From contig CAUYLG010005117.1 of assembly GCA_963573385.1 (NCBI GenBank), forward strand, positions 45,410 to 109,409: 64,000 nucleotides of DNA, in the 5' to 3' direction. Position 1 is the stretch's first letter. Each line of letters begins with the position of its first letter. Source of the stretch: Cacajao melanocephalus. Lineage: Eukaryota > Chordata > Mammalia > Primates > Pitheciidae. Of the stretch, positions 49,809 through 62,575 are shown piece by piece. The notes under the pieces are model-generated. The model was not told the DNA's origin, did not search any database, and saw only the letters and a program-made list of their open reading frames with translations. A program made the translations under genes and the position numbers.

Positions 49809-51492
49809 AATGAGAATTGAATCCCATTCTATCACAGCTTGATCAAATAAACACTGTAAGATATCAGTATGAAAATGGAAGAGTTAAAAAAAACAGAAAT
49901 AAATATTTGACATTTATAACCAATTAACAAAATATATATATTTTTCAATTGATAAATGTTACCAAACATTTAACAGGATAGAATATATGATGAGTCATAC
50001 ATCTTTTCAATGTATTTGAACATTTATGTCATAGAAAGTACATTCTCTTATCATGAGCATATTGTTAGAAATCATTAAAAATAAGATATTTAGAAAACAC
50101 AAGCTATTTGAAAAATAAACCATACACTTCTCTACATTATGTAAGTAATGTTATTTTTAAAAATCCTTATATAGGTGTGTGATTTTTTGTTTGTTTTGTT
50201 TTTTTTTTGTTGTTGTTGTTGTTTGTTTTTTTGGTTATTATACTTACCATATGTCAATCAAATATACTAATCTTCCACAGAAAACAAATTTTCCTTGTAT
50301 TTTTCTCCTTGTTTGATACAGCACAAATTTTCCTTGTTTGGTGGATCACATCTGTCCCTAATTTCTACTTTTATATTTTCTGTTACCATTCTTCTTCTTC
50401 CTTTAGTTTCAGTGTAATCTGTTTTTGTAGCTTATTGTGGATGTTTAGATTATTGATTTTGCATTATCTTTTTTAGGATCAATACACAAAAATATAAATA
50501 TTTTTAAATAATACGTTTGCATCCCACAAATTATGATACATTGTAGTATCATTATTATTTAGTATGAAAGGTTTTCCAACTGTCCTGTGAATTTTTTCTT
50601 TGATACAAGCACAATTTTAAGAGAACGTCTTGAAGAAACACGATGTCTGCATTTTTTAAGGAAAAAGGCAACAATAAAGCAATTATAGTACAGTGTTACA
50701 GTTGGGGACTTGATATATAGTAATTACTGGTATTATTAACTCAACTTTTCTGTAAGTCTGAAATTATGCCAAAATGAAGTTTTTAACTTAAATAAGGCTT
50801 TTACTCTGTTACAAAAAACATTTACATCGGGAACTCAAGGATAACACGACTTTAAAAACTTATGTAAGCATGTCAATATATTAAAATATTAAGAAAGAAG
50901 GATTATATAATTACCTCCATAGTGTTTTTAAAAATAGACTAAAAAATAAATATTTACTCCAAAAATTATGATAATTTTTACAAACCATAAGTTTGAAAGT
51001 TCTTGTCTGGTAGAGCACATCTGTGAAATACGTAATGTATATTAGATTTAAAGCAAAACATTAGAAAGATATGTTTTATTTTTGAAATTAGATTAAGATT
51101 TCTGTTATAATTAATTTTAAATGAAAACTTTGAGATAATTTTTAACAAAATAAGAGCAATAAAACTAGAAAATACGTAAAAGAGTGAATATCAAGCAGAA
51201 AGACTCAACATTCTTACGTATTGCAAAAGTCATAGTGCTATGTTTAAGATAAAATAAGAATGTATAAAGCACGGCTAATTATAAGGTCAGCATAAAACAA
51301 ATAAAATCTTTCCTATACATTATCAAATGAAAAATGAAAATTATACAAGAAATTTATTTTACAGTAGGAAATTTATGTCTACACACAAATTACCTTGGAA
51401 TAAATTAGCAGTAAATACATTGGAATATAATCTATTAAAATGTACTGAACAATGTAAAAATAAATTTATAGAATTACTTTTAATGCATGGCA
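49809..51492. other. AT-rich unassigned sequence
   Basis: No gene recognised. T/G-rich low complexity at 50190-50235. 50700-50790 has the feel of an old repeat end (ctgtaagtctgaaattatgc) that I could not name. Confidence 0.5.
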
Positions 51493-51504
51493 AAACTCAA
51501 TTTT
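51493..51504. repeat. Left target-site duplication of twin-primed L1
   Basis: aaactcaatttt; the right copy aaattcaatatt is at 52848-52859 (10 of 12 identical). Confidence 0.7.
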
Positions 51505-52035
51505 TTTATTGTATTTGGGCTCTGGGATACATATGCACATCCTGCATCCTGCAGGATTGCTGCATAGGTACATACATGCCATGGTGGTTTGCTGTCTCCA
51601 TCCCGCCCCCTGGTTACCTACATCAGACATTTCTCCCAGTGTTATCCTTCCTCCTCCTCCCTGTCCACCTCATTGTCTCCCCTCCCCTCCCCTCCCCCCC
51701 CACAGCTCTGTGAGTGTTGTTTCCTTTACTATACCCAATTGTTCTCATTCTTCATCACCCGCCTATGAGTGAAAACATGTGGTGTTTGGTTTTCTTTTCT
51801 TGTGTCAGTTTGCTGAGAATTATGGTTTCTAGGTTCATGCATGTCTCTACAAAGGACATGAATTCATCGTTTTTTTTGGGTGCATAGTATTCTGTGGTGT
51901 ATATGTGCCACCTTTTTTTTGTCCAGTCTATCATCAATGGGCATTTGAGTTGGTTCCAGGTCTTTGCTACCTTAAACAGCACCACAATGAACATACGTGT
52001 GCACATGTCTTCATGATAGAACAATTTATAATCAT
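51505..52035 (-). mobile_element. Twin-primed LINE-1: 3' part in sense of insertion
   Basis: Minus-strand L1 3'UTR and ORF2 end: ggatacatatgcacatcctg (51524-51543), a C-rich tract (51678-51703, the G-quadruplex tract on the other strand), cccgcctatgagtgaaaaca, gtattctgtggtgtatatg and ctttgctaccttaaacagc, ending at aatttataatcattttttt. In L1 coordinates it stops at 'aaaggattataaa'. Confidence 0.93.
51678..51703 (-). repeat. C-rich (G-quadruplex on minus strand) tract
   Basis: Cccct repeats followed by eight C; G-rich on the L1 sense (minus) strand. Confidence 0.85.
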
Positions 52036-53213
<1,178 letters not shown>

Positions 53214-54539
53214 TTTACTATCAATTCAAAGCAATATCTGTCTGTTCCATCTAAGATACTTTTTGAAACCTAATAATTTGTTTCTAAAGTTTATATGGAA
53301 GACTAGATGAGTGGAAGTGGGAATTACAAAGAAACATTTAAAAAGATTAAAATGTTTTACCAATTTAAGGATCCCTGTCTATACTTACAAAAATATGATA
53401 TTTATCTAAACATATGATAACCATGTTAATTCAAACCATATAATAATGATGGAATATAAAAATCAAATAATGAAAGAAGAAGACTAAATATGTATTAAAG
53501 TTCAGATTTTGTCACATTTGGTCTTTCAAATCAATTATATTAATCAATATTATTTACACCACACAGATGTAAATGCTATATTATGCTGAATGATTTAAGC
53601 ATTGGTTTTAGTGCCCTCACTCAAATGATCACAGATCATATACATATGTGATATGCATATGATAGCGAGAATCCCACATCCTTGAGATAATTACTTGTTG
53701 ATTTAATTTCTGCTATTTTCTGTTATGAAATTTGCTGCATTCATGTCTTTAAATGGAATTTGTCTTGCATATGTGGTACATACACGTGTGAGGCATGCAC
53801 ATACACATATATATATATATATATATATATATGCTCTCATATGTGTGCATAAGCATACTCAGGTATACTTATTTTTGAGTTTATGCTAGCTTTATAAAAG
53901 TAATTTCTAGTTTTTAAATTTTTCTTTTGTTTTGAATCAATTTTTATATTAAATAAATTATGTATTCTTTCTTTTCCTGTCTGAAATATGAATTCTGGGA
54001 CCAGGGATATTATTAGAGGAAACTCTTTAATAAAATTCTCAGTAATTTATTTGTATGACAAATATTTTAGTATTTGTTTCTTCTAGAGTCGGTTTTAATG
54101 ATTTCAGATCACATATTTTAAAAAGTGATTTGAGATTGGCATTTCATTTTTGGTTTATATTGAAAATGTCATTCATTATAATTCCTGTTCTTTTCTCCTA
54201 TGTTTTTCATATTCTGCTTATATCATTTTACTTTTAGTGTAGCTAAACAGAAAAAAGATCCTAAACACCTTTTGTGTGATCCATATCACTAGTTAGAATA
54301 AAGATCAAATGAAGACAATTTTAAATGCTATTGAGTTATGATCAAATATTATTTCTCCACACCAAAATACCAAGTGAATGATGTGAAGTGTAAACCAGCC
54401 ATCTGGTATATTTCATGTTATTGTAATATATTTGTTTCCTTCAGCGTAATGTGAGCAAAAATTGTGTGTGCAGTCATCAGATATAATTTTCCTGGGCATG
54501 ATTTCCTTCCAGCTGTAACTTTATGATCATCCATTTTCT
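53214..54539. other. AT-rich unassigned sequence with (AT)n
   Basis: A pure (AT)13 run is at 53807-53832. No gene recognised; the frame at 54055-54237 is short and T-rich. Confidence 0.5.
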
Positions 54540-54635
54540 AATTTCCTTTGAAATTTACTCATTTAGTAAGAATTTAGTGAGTATCTTTTATGTACACTGC
54601 TTTGTACTGGAATTGGTGATTTAAGAGGCTAAAAT
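54540..54635 (-). mobile_element. L2 LINE 3' end
   Basis: aagaatttagtgagtatctt (54569-54588), then tacactgctttgtactgg, resembles the reverse complement of the L2 3' end. Confidence 0.5.
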
Positions 54636-55129
54636 ATGTTCTTTATTAATATTTACTGAGAATATTCATTTTATATGTGCATCAAAGACATGCACATAGG
54701 AAGAATCTGCAACAATTTAAATTTACATACAATATGAAGCATAAAAATGTGTGATACAGAAAATGTGTCAAACTAGCCCGACAGGAAATAAATTAGAAAG
54801 ACAATGAGAATCTGTGCTTAAACTGGACATTAAATAATAAGTATATTTTAAGAGCCAAGAAGAACAAAGAAAATTGGAAATGAGATATTTGAAAATGATA
54901 GTTTTTAAAACTCTCTTTTTTGTTTATATTCCAATAAAATTTTCATATGTCGGTTCACGATAAATCTAAGGAATTGCAATAGAATATTGTATATGTAGTA
55001 TAGACCTTAACGGTTTTCTAAATGCAGAAGTTTATTATATGGTTTAAGTCTCTATTCAGAAAAGTATGCATTATTTTTATATTTACATTCCCTGATGAGT
55101 CATTTGGCCTTCTTTTTAGCAAGGTATGT
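54636..55129. other. AT-rich unassigned sequence
   Basis: No gene or named element recognised. Confidence 0.55.
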
Positions 55130-55280
55130 TGAATATTCACATTATATCAGGCACATGTGTAGACAATTGAAGAAAGCTGTAAACAAAAAATAAAAAGTGC
55201 TCTGATTCTCACATAATTTATATTCTAGAAATGAAAGTTACAATTTAATAAATAAGTCAGATAATATGCACTTTATGACA
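55130..55280 (-). mobile_element. L2 LINE 3' region
   Basis: ggcacatgtgtagacaattg (55150-55169), ttctcacataatttatattc (55206-55225) and acaatttaataaataagtca follow minus-strand L2. Diverged. Confidence 0.5.
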
Positions 55281-55699
55281 GGAGATATTATCCATGTCAA
55301 AGGTTCATCAGCAATCACGTGGACATGACCACGGCATGCCAGTATACGTATTGTGGAAATATTGTAAGACCTTCAGTGTGAAAAAGAATTGGAAGGAATC
55401 CTGGACCCTAAGAAATATGTAAAAAGTTTTTATAGAATGTTAAGCAGGAGATAATTGTGATTTGAGTTAACAAGTTATAGATGGGAATGGAAAGAGTAAA
55501 CAGACAAAGGAAACATTTGAGAGAAACATACTTTCTGATGTTATATCTATGCTGCAAGGGAACAGGAAAAAGGTGTAAATGATTATTTTTCAAGTTTTTG
55601 GCTTAAAAATCCATTAATCAAGTGCTAACATTGGGGGTATTATTTAAGACTAACTGCTTTGGTTGCTAGATAAAGAAACTCTACTTTGTCAGGAAAAGG
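55281..55699. other. Unassigned sequence
   Basis: No gene or named element recognised. Confidence 0.5.
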
Positions 55700-55884
55700 C
55701 AGGAGTCAATAAACTATGGTCCAAAGCCAAATTGATCTTGCCACCTGTTTTTGTAAATCAAGTTTAATTGCAACACAGCCATACCCATCATTGGAACTTA
55801 ATAGTTGCACCCAAAATGTATGTTCCATAAAACCTAAAATATTTGCAATCTAGCCCTTTACAGAAGATGATTACTCACCTCTTG
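55700..55884. mobile_element. hAT-type nonautonomous DNA transposon, internally deleted
   Basis: caggagtcaataaactatgg (55700-55719), cacctgtttttgtaaatcaa, gcaacacagccatacccatc and agccctttacagaagatgat match a common mammalian hAT MITE whose ends read caggggtcggcaaac. The middle (about 45-60 bases) is missing. I cannot assign the exact MER name. Confidence 0.7.
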
Positions 55885-58439
55885 TGGTCATCTTTAACTC
55901 TAAACAGATTATGGAGTGAGTTGGTAAATAGTCCATTACCTAGAAAACAGTTAGGTAGAACAAGTCTCATCTGTGAAATAAAACAAAAATCAACCTCATT
56001 AATGTCGATGCTTATGGAAAGGAAATTCTCCCTTATGCTTCTCACAGTTATAGAAATCTCAGGTACAAAATAAGCTTTCTCATATACTTCTCATCAGTAT
56101 TAGCATACACATTATTTTTTAAATAATGAGAATGTTTTAAATGTTACGATGAAACAAAAATAAGGAGACAATAGTTATATTTCAATAATACATGTATGTA
56201 CAAAGTAGTAAAATCATATGTTGATGGGAACACAGTAATTTGGTTCAAAGTATTTAGAGAATGTTCATTAATCTAGATTAATACATTGTATATTTTGTTT
56301 AGATATAAATAAGATTTTTATTTTATAATTATATAAGAAAATAGCTATTTTTGCAAATTTTGGAAATTTATACATTATTTCCTCCAAATCTGAAACTAAC
56401 ATTTAGTTTTATCTGTATTGTCACCTTAGATTTTCTTTCTGGAGATATGTAGTTTAGGTCAGCTTAGTAATACCCAGAATTTACATGTGTAAAATTTAGC
56501 AGGATTTTAAGATATACTGATATTCTCAAGAAAGTAGTAAATAATTGATAAGTTAATGAAAATTAATGATAAAATAATAATAATCACGGAGAATATTGAT
56601 CTTATTGTCCTTGAAATACCAAACAATTGGCACAATGATGGGATCTTTTTAGATTAAATGATCTAAATAATTGCTTCAGTTTTCTATTATAGTTTCCTAA
56701 ACTAGATTCTTATAACTTTATGATATGTGATAGTTAAGAGTATACAGAATGGAAGAAATAACATCCAGTAAGTTGTTTACTTAACATACTTACCATAGTT
56801 CTCACTTATAAGCTAATTTAAGCAATCTTTTTTAGGTATACATGTTCTAAGCTAAATCTAACTTGGTTTTATTTTCTGACCTCAAAGAAGATAAACCTTA
56901 ATTCTAATTGAGATATTGATATCAATGTCACTGTCTCATAATCTTGCTAATATTTAGATATTGTGATATATATATACATACATAGTTGATAAAATATAGA
57001 AATAGATATACCTAGAAATAGATCTATCTTTTTAAAAGAGGCTTTAGCTCATTGCAACTTGAGCACAAAGAAAGGATGATTGTAGCATCCATTTTAATAA
57101 TATACAGGAGTAATCCTACTTCATTGAAGTACATTTATGGAAGGATGGCATTATACTACATTAAAGGTCATAAATTATAATGACACTGGTGAATGAATTT
57201 GTTGGAGAAAATAAGTAAAATGGTATTCAATATGTGAGAACTATTTAACACTCAAAATTTTATGTTTCCACTAACTTCTACGTAACTTTCTATTGTATTT
57301 TTCTGAGATTTGACTTCTCCATTTGGGGAGCTGTCATTTTGACAGGGGTTAACATCAAAGATCATCTTTCCGGAGGGCCATTTTACTAGAAAGCTTGAGG
57401 ACAGCAGTGGTGGGATTTGCTTTATATTAAACGCAGTTTAGAGGAGAATGCAATGTCCCCAGGTATACTGTTAAAGCAGGATATTTCAAAGTAATATCTT
57501 GCTTGGTTGCCATTGCCATTTTTAACTGCTATATCTTTATATTCTGAAGCAGTTTTCTTTCCCTCCGTCATCAAAGGTATTAATTGTAAATGTTTGAGAA
57601 GTACTTGTAACAAAGCACCTCTGCTGCTATTATCATTTATTTTGTTTTGGCTTTCAAAACACAGAGAAATAACTGTAGTTTTATTTTTACATAGCAGTAC
57701 TTTAAAATACTTATTTTTATACTGTTCCTAAACAAATGTCATAAAGTTGTCTCCATTAGATGTCTTTCTGCTTATTTCAGACATCAAAAATTATCCGTAT
57801 GTGCTGAATTCTTTTCACACTATAGGAAAACTTCAGACTTCCCTTAGAATTTTTCCCAATATAGAATTTTGATATATTTATAGCTACAAAGCAGGATGTG
57901 GATACACAATTTCTTCTTTCTAAATTGAAAAGATTAAAAATCTACATGGTTTAAGTAGCCCAGACCTTTGGTTTCTAGATATAGAAGTATTAATCATCGA
58001 TGACTAATATATATTTTATATAGTTTGAATTTTATTAATTTGTATAATGAAGGGAACTTCAGCCTGTTGTATTACATAGGAAATCAATCATCTTACATAC
58101 AAGTGTTTACTTCCCAGCTTTGCAACTATAGTGACTGGAAATGATAAAGTAGTTCCCAGAATTTCAGTGTTAATTACAGTGTAGTATATCATTGAGGCCT
58201 TTGTTTTAGAAAAGAAAAACTTCTCAAGGTTTGTATTACATTGCCATCTACTTCAAATGCAGTTTAATTGTATAAGAAACACATTATTTTCTTACAATTT
58301 TGATTTTGAGTGTTTTTCTACTAAACTATGCCAAAGATATTTAATGTTTTCAAAACATTTTTGTAAACAGGTTTTGAAAGTAGTGAAAAAATGAATTATC
58401 CTAATAAATATTTTAAAATTGTTTTCGACCTAGGGTAGT
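55885..58439. other. AT-rich unassigned sequence
   Basis: No gene is supported; open frames here are 60-76 codons without motif. TA-rich low complexity at 56963-57030. Confidence 0.5.
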
Positions 58440-58860
58440 GTAACTGTTAATGTGATACTCTGTCAGATTTCCTCTTTGAAGCCTTCAAGAAACCCATTTC
58501 CCAGTTTATGAGGAAGACCATTTACAGCTTCATCACTCAATTAGGAATTGCCATCAACCATAGAAAACTATGTCCTATGGTGGGATACCAAAGTTAACTC
58601 ACATGACTAAATTTGGAACAATGTTGAAGGCTCATTTCAACTCCAGAGCTCTTTATAGAATCAGCAGAATCCTCCATGGTCACCTTACTGTTTGGCAGCT
58701 TCCCCTCTGTCTAATCCTGCATTTCTCACTTCTTTACAGGTGTGTATCTCAAGAGCACTTCACAACAAAGCTGCCTGCAATCCTCCACTTCCAGGTCTGT
58801 TCCAGGAAACCTGTATGACACAGGAAGCTGGCTCCAACATGAAAATTTAGAGCTGGGTCT
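58440..58860 (+). mobile_element. Old interspersed repeat, family not named
   Basis: cctctgtctaatcctgcatt (58706-58725), cacttctttacaggtgtgta and tcaagagcacttcacaacaa follow a pattern I recognise from an old, common repeat end, but I cannot name it. It is GC-richer than its flanks. An 82-codon frame (58570-58818) across it has no motif. Confidence 0.4.
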
Positions 58861-58996
58861 TTTGCTGACATACTGAATATTCATAAGAGCATATGATAAA
58901 TTTGTCTACCATAAATATGTGCTTTCAAAAAACCCTCAAAGATGCCTGGTATAATATCATTTTAAAACTAGTTTATAGGAATATTTCTTATCACTT

Positions 58997-59057
58997 ATTC
59001 ACTTAATATCTGAATCCTAATATCTGAATTCACTTAATATTTGAATCCTAATTAATC
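58997..59057 (+). repeat. Tandem duplication of a 31-bp unit
   Basis: attcacttaatatctgaatcctaat-type unit begins at 58997 and again at 59028 with two or three differences. Confidence 0.85.
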
Positions 59058-59425
59058 TTCCATTCTGGTTTTATTTATAATGTCATTTATTGTCAGATTT
59101 AATAATTTATATTTTCATTTATTCTAAAGTAGGAAATGCCAGCATAAAAATAAATTATTTAAAACAAATCACATTGCTGTCCCATTTTACCATTATGCAC
59201 ATGTAGAAGATATTGTTATTAACAAAAACAATAGAAGAAACAGAAACTACCATTTATTAACTGATGCTTATTGGAAACTTTAGGAATATTTACTTATTTA
59301 ACTTTCAGCCAAATTTTGCAAGGATATTTTTGTTACTGACAAATAATTTTAATTTATCCTTACCGCAAATCATAGATGCCATTTTTAACAGATTTTTTTA
59401 AAACCTCATTCATAGAAAAGGTTAA
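59058..59425. other. AT-rich unassigned sequence
   Basis: No gene or named element recognised. Confidence 0.55.
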
Positions 59426-59698
59426 TGATATGGTTTGGATGACTGACCTCTTCAAATCTCATGTTGAATTACATCCCCATCTCTCTCTTGCTCTTCCTGC
59501 AGCCATGTGACGGGCTGTTCCCCCTTTTCTTTTTGCCATAATTGTAAGTTGCCTGAAGTCTCCCCAAAAGTCAAGCAGATATCATCATGCTGCATTTTTT
59601 ATAGTTAATGGAATCATGAGTCAATTAAATCTCTTTTCCTTATAAATTACCCAGTCTTAGGTTTTCCTTTACAGCAGTGATAAAAATGAACTTACTCA
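59426..59698 (+). mobile_element. THE1/MST-type MaLR LTR, internally deleted
   Basis: Starts tgatatggtttggatgac, continues ctcatgttgaatt and ends aattaaatctcttttcctta, taaattacccagtcttagg and cttactca, the THE1/MST ends. At 273 bp it lacks roughly 100 bp of U3. Poly(A)-type signal region is the attaaa at 59625-59630. Confidence 0.8.
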
Positions 59699-59887
59699 GC
59701 TAGTAAATGGCAACTGCCATAAAAATAACAAATAGCACAAGAAGATATCCAACCAAGATTAAGAGACTCCAGAACCTAAGGATTTCTCAAAGCATAGGTT
59801 CTTAGAATGTAAAGAAACTAAGTCTGGGACATATTTAGAGACTCAATTATATAAGAAATAAAAATCACATATAAACTATTTAAATTT

Positions 59888-59946
59888 AGAAGAAGAGGAG
59901 GAAAGGAGAAAGATGAAGAAGAGGAGGAGAAGAAAGAAGGACAAGA
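59888..59946 (+). repeat. GA-rich purine tract
   Basis: Degenerate agaagaagaggagg repeats over about 58 bases. Confidence 0.85.
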
Positions 59947-60177
59947 CATTACAGCTTAGCACACTTACACCAGTCTATAGGGAAAGCTTAGTTATACCCC
60001 TTCTTCACTAACCCTAAGAAGAGCTCTAATGTTCATAAGGGGCTTTCTCAAGGACTCAAATCCACAGGGATACAAAGTACATTGGGATACCAAGCAGTAG
60101 AGGTGTGTGTATGTGTGTATGTTAGACAAACAGATGAAAAACTTTTATTTTCTTTTGAGACATCATCATTTTGTTTG

Positions 60178-60237
60178 GAATCTCTCTCTGTTTCTCTCAT
60201 TTCTCTCTCTCTCTCTTTTTCTCTTTCTCACTTCCCT
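60178..60237 (+). repeat. CT-rich pyrimidine tract
   Basis: Interrupted (CT)n with T runs. Confidence 0.85.
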
Positions 60238-60319
60238 TTACAATACTGGTGAAGGAAGGGAAAATGAAATGAGCATTTTTCTTTAAGAGGAATCTTTCTT
60301 TAGCTTAATAGATCTTTTA

Positions 60320-60790
60320 TTGTTATTTGTTGCCTCCCTATAAACTGCTCTGTTAAAGTTTCATGGCTTAAAACAAAATAATTTATCTTGTTCCTGAAAC
60401 CGAATTTTGGTCAGGGCCCAGTGTGAAGGCCTCATGTCTGTCTATGTAAATCAGGTCAGCTGAGAAAATTCAACTAGGGCTGGAGGCATAATTTTTGAGA
60501 AAGCTTACAGATGTGGTTTATGGATGGTGTCAGTTAGCAACTTAGCCATAAGTATCATTCAGCAGCCTCACTTTCTCTCCTGAGAACATCTTATGTTCTC
60601 CATGGCATAGTGGTAGGATCCTAAAAGCAAGTCTTCCAAGGTACAGGAAATAGAAGATGCTACTCTCTTAAGACCTGGAACCAGAAACTGGTACAGCATA
60701 GCTTCTATCCTTTTCCATGTGTCAAAGTAGTAACAGAGACTGCCAATACTTAAGAAGAGAGACATAGACCAAATTTCTTAACGTGATGAG
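60320..60790. mobile_element. Old interspersed repeat, family not named
   Basis: ttcatggcttaaaacaaaat (60360-60379), gaattttggtcagggcccag, gacctggaaccagaaactgg (60672-60691) and ttttccatgtgtcaaagtag follow the order of a common mammalian repeat whose name I cannot give safely. Non-coding. Confidence 0.45.
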
Positions 60791-60854
60791 GGTCAAAAAG
60801 TATGGCTATTATTAATCCACTAGAACCTTGAAGCGACAAGTTTAAATATTTATT

Positions 60855-60945
60855 GGGATATATATGTGTGTGTGTATATGTACACACCTATATTTACTGG
60901 CATATACATATACATATACAGTATGTGTGTGTATTATTTATACAT
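60855..60945 (+). repeat. TA/TG-rich low-complexity region
   Basis: Short TG runs separated by TACA/CATA units. Confidence 0.8.
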
Positions 60946-62439
60946 AACCAGAAAGTGCTGGAATCATCCTGGGTTCATAGTCTGACTTGGAGAAAAAATT
61001 CTGCCAAATGCAAATGATTGATTTAGACAAAAAGAGAACTTACTGAAGGAAAATAGAGAGCAGAGTTATTTAGAGGGACAGGTTACTCTGAAAAGATGAG
61101 GCAGAGCAGGCTGCAGAATGGAGTGAACCAGTAGCCTTCCAAGAGATCTGTGTTGTATTTTTATGATGTTGGATTTTTCCTTGAAGTTCCCACCTCTGTC
61201 TTAAGTCTGTGCCTTTTTCTTTTCCTCATTTTCCCATTCCTGCATTAAGTCCTTTCCTTTTCCCTGTTCCCACCCCAGGCTTGTGGGACCCTCTCTTACT
61301 GCTAGTTGGTGCACATGTGCTAGCCAGTGTTGGATACTAATTGTGCCACACATCTTTTAAGAATTTCCCCTTAGCCTTCTTCCTCCTTATTAGCATGTAC
61401 ATAGCTACATTCTGACATTTTAACTGCAGGGTGAATAATTACTGGACATCTTAATGGGCACTCCTTTCTGCATAGATATTTTCCCTCCTCTCTACTCATA
61501 TCTAGCATGTATATTTTGGGTGATTTGTGAGGTGGAAGATTTTTGAGACCTCACTTTTTTCAGGGGCTCCCCACTCCTGCTCATGTCTAGCTATCAGCCT
61601 ACTCAACAACACATATATATTGTCAGAACATATGCACACTTGGGGAGATAAATGGCTTATACATCTCTGCTTCTGCTTCTCTGTGTCTTAGACTCATTTT
61701 ATTCTCTCCATCTCTCAATAATTAACTTGGTGTAAGACTTATAAAGCCAATATTATAAGTCCAGGCTAAAGAGATTAAGTAGACTGTTTTCCCCATACCT
61801 AAACCTGGAAATACAAATGTAAGACTTCAAACTTCCACTAAATTTGGAGAGTTCTTAAGTTTAGTATTCCATGTAAAGAAAGGGTTGTGACTGAAAAGTT
61901 CCTTAGGAAAAAATAAATAAATAAAGGTGGCAGATAACATTTATTTAAATGGCAGAATATTTTAAACTTTACATTTAATATCCTCATGAAGCATATATTA
62001 TCTGGGTCACCATAGGTTTTTCACTTAGAAATATTATGCACCTGGTCCCTTCTTCATCTGCTTGGCCTCCGAATGCATCTAAGTTTGTCATCTCTGTCAC
62101 TGTGCTATAATGTCTAAACACTATTTATATGAGGTACCAGGTTTATCCTATGTACATAGAACAATTGAAAATTTGTGGCCATAATAGGAGTCAAAAATTC
62201 AAACACCCTGGTCCTGCAATCTTTTTCCTTGAAAACAGTCATGGCAGTTGTTATATACGAGACTGACTCAGGCATCTTATTTGCTAAGAGACTTTTATTA
62301 CTGTAGGTTTAATCTAAATAATAAATATATAGTGAGCAGTAAAAATGGCTTCAAATCAGGATTCACCAGATTTGGTGTTAATGTGTAGACATTTTCTAAA
62401 TAAATATACTCACTCCCCAATAATTATTTTAATAAAACC
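60946..62439. other. Unassigned sequence, GC-richer between 61050 and 61620
   Basis: 61050-61620 has the composition of an LTR-like or repeat block but no boundary or signal I can place. No gene recognised. Confidence 0.4.
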
Positions 62440-62575
62440 AGAAATTTTTCAAGAGGTACTTGAGTTCGTATCATCTAGTTAATTTGTTTTATTTTATAGG
62501 TGATAAACATGAGGACCAACAAAATCAAATGACTTGTCTAATTATGTAATTTACGGTAAAGTTAGAACTAAAATT
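62440..62575 (-). mobile_element. MIR SINE
   Basis: tttataggtgataaacatga (62494-62513) then aaaatcaaatgacttgtcta corresponds to the minus-strand MIR core. Confidence 0.55.
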
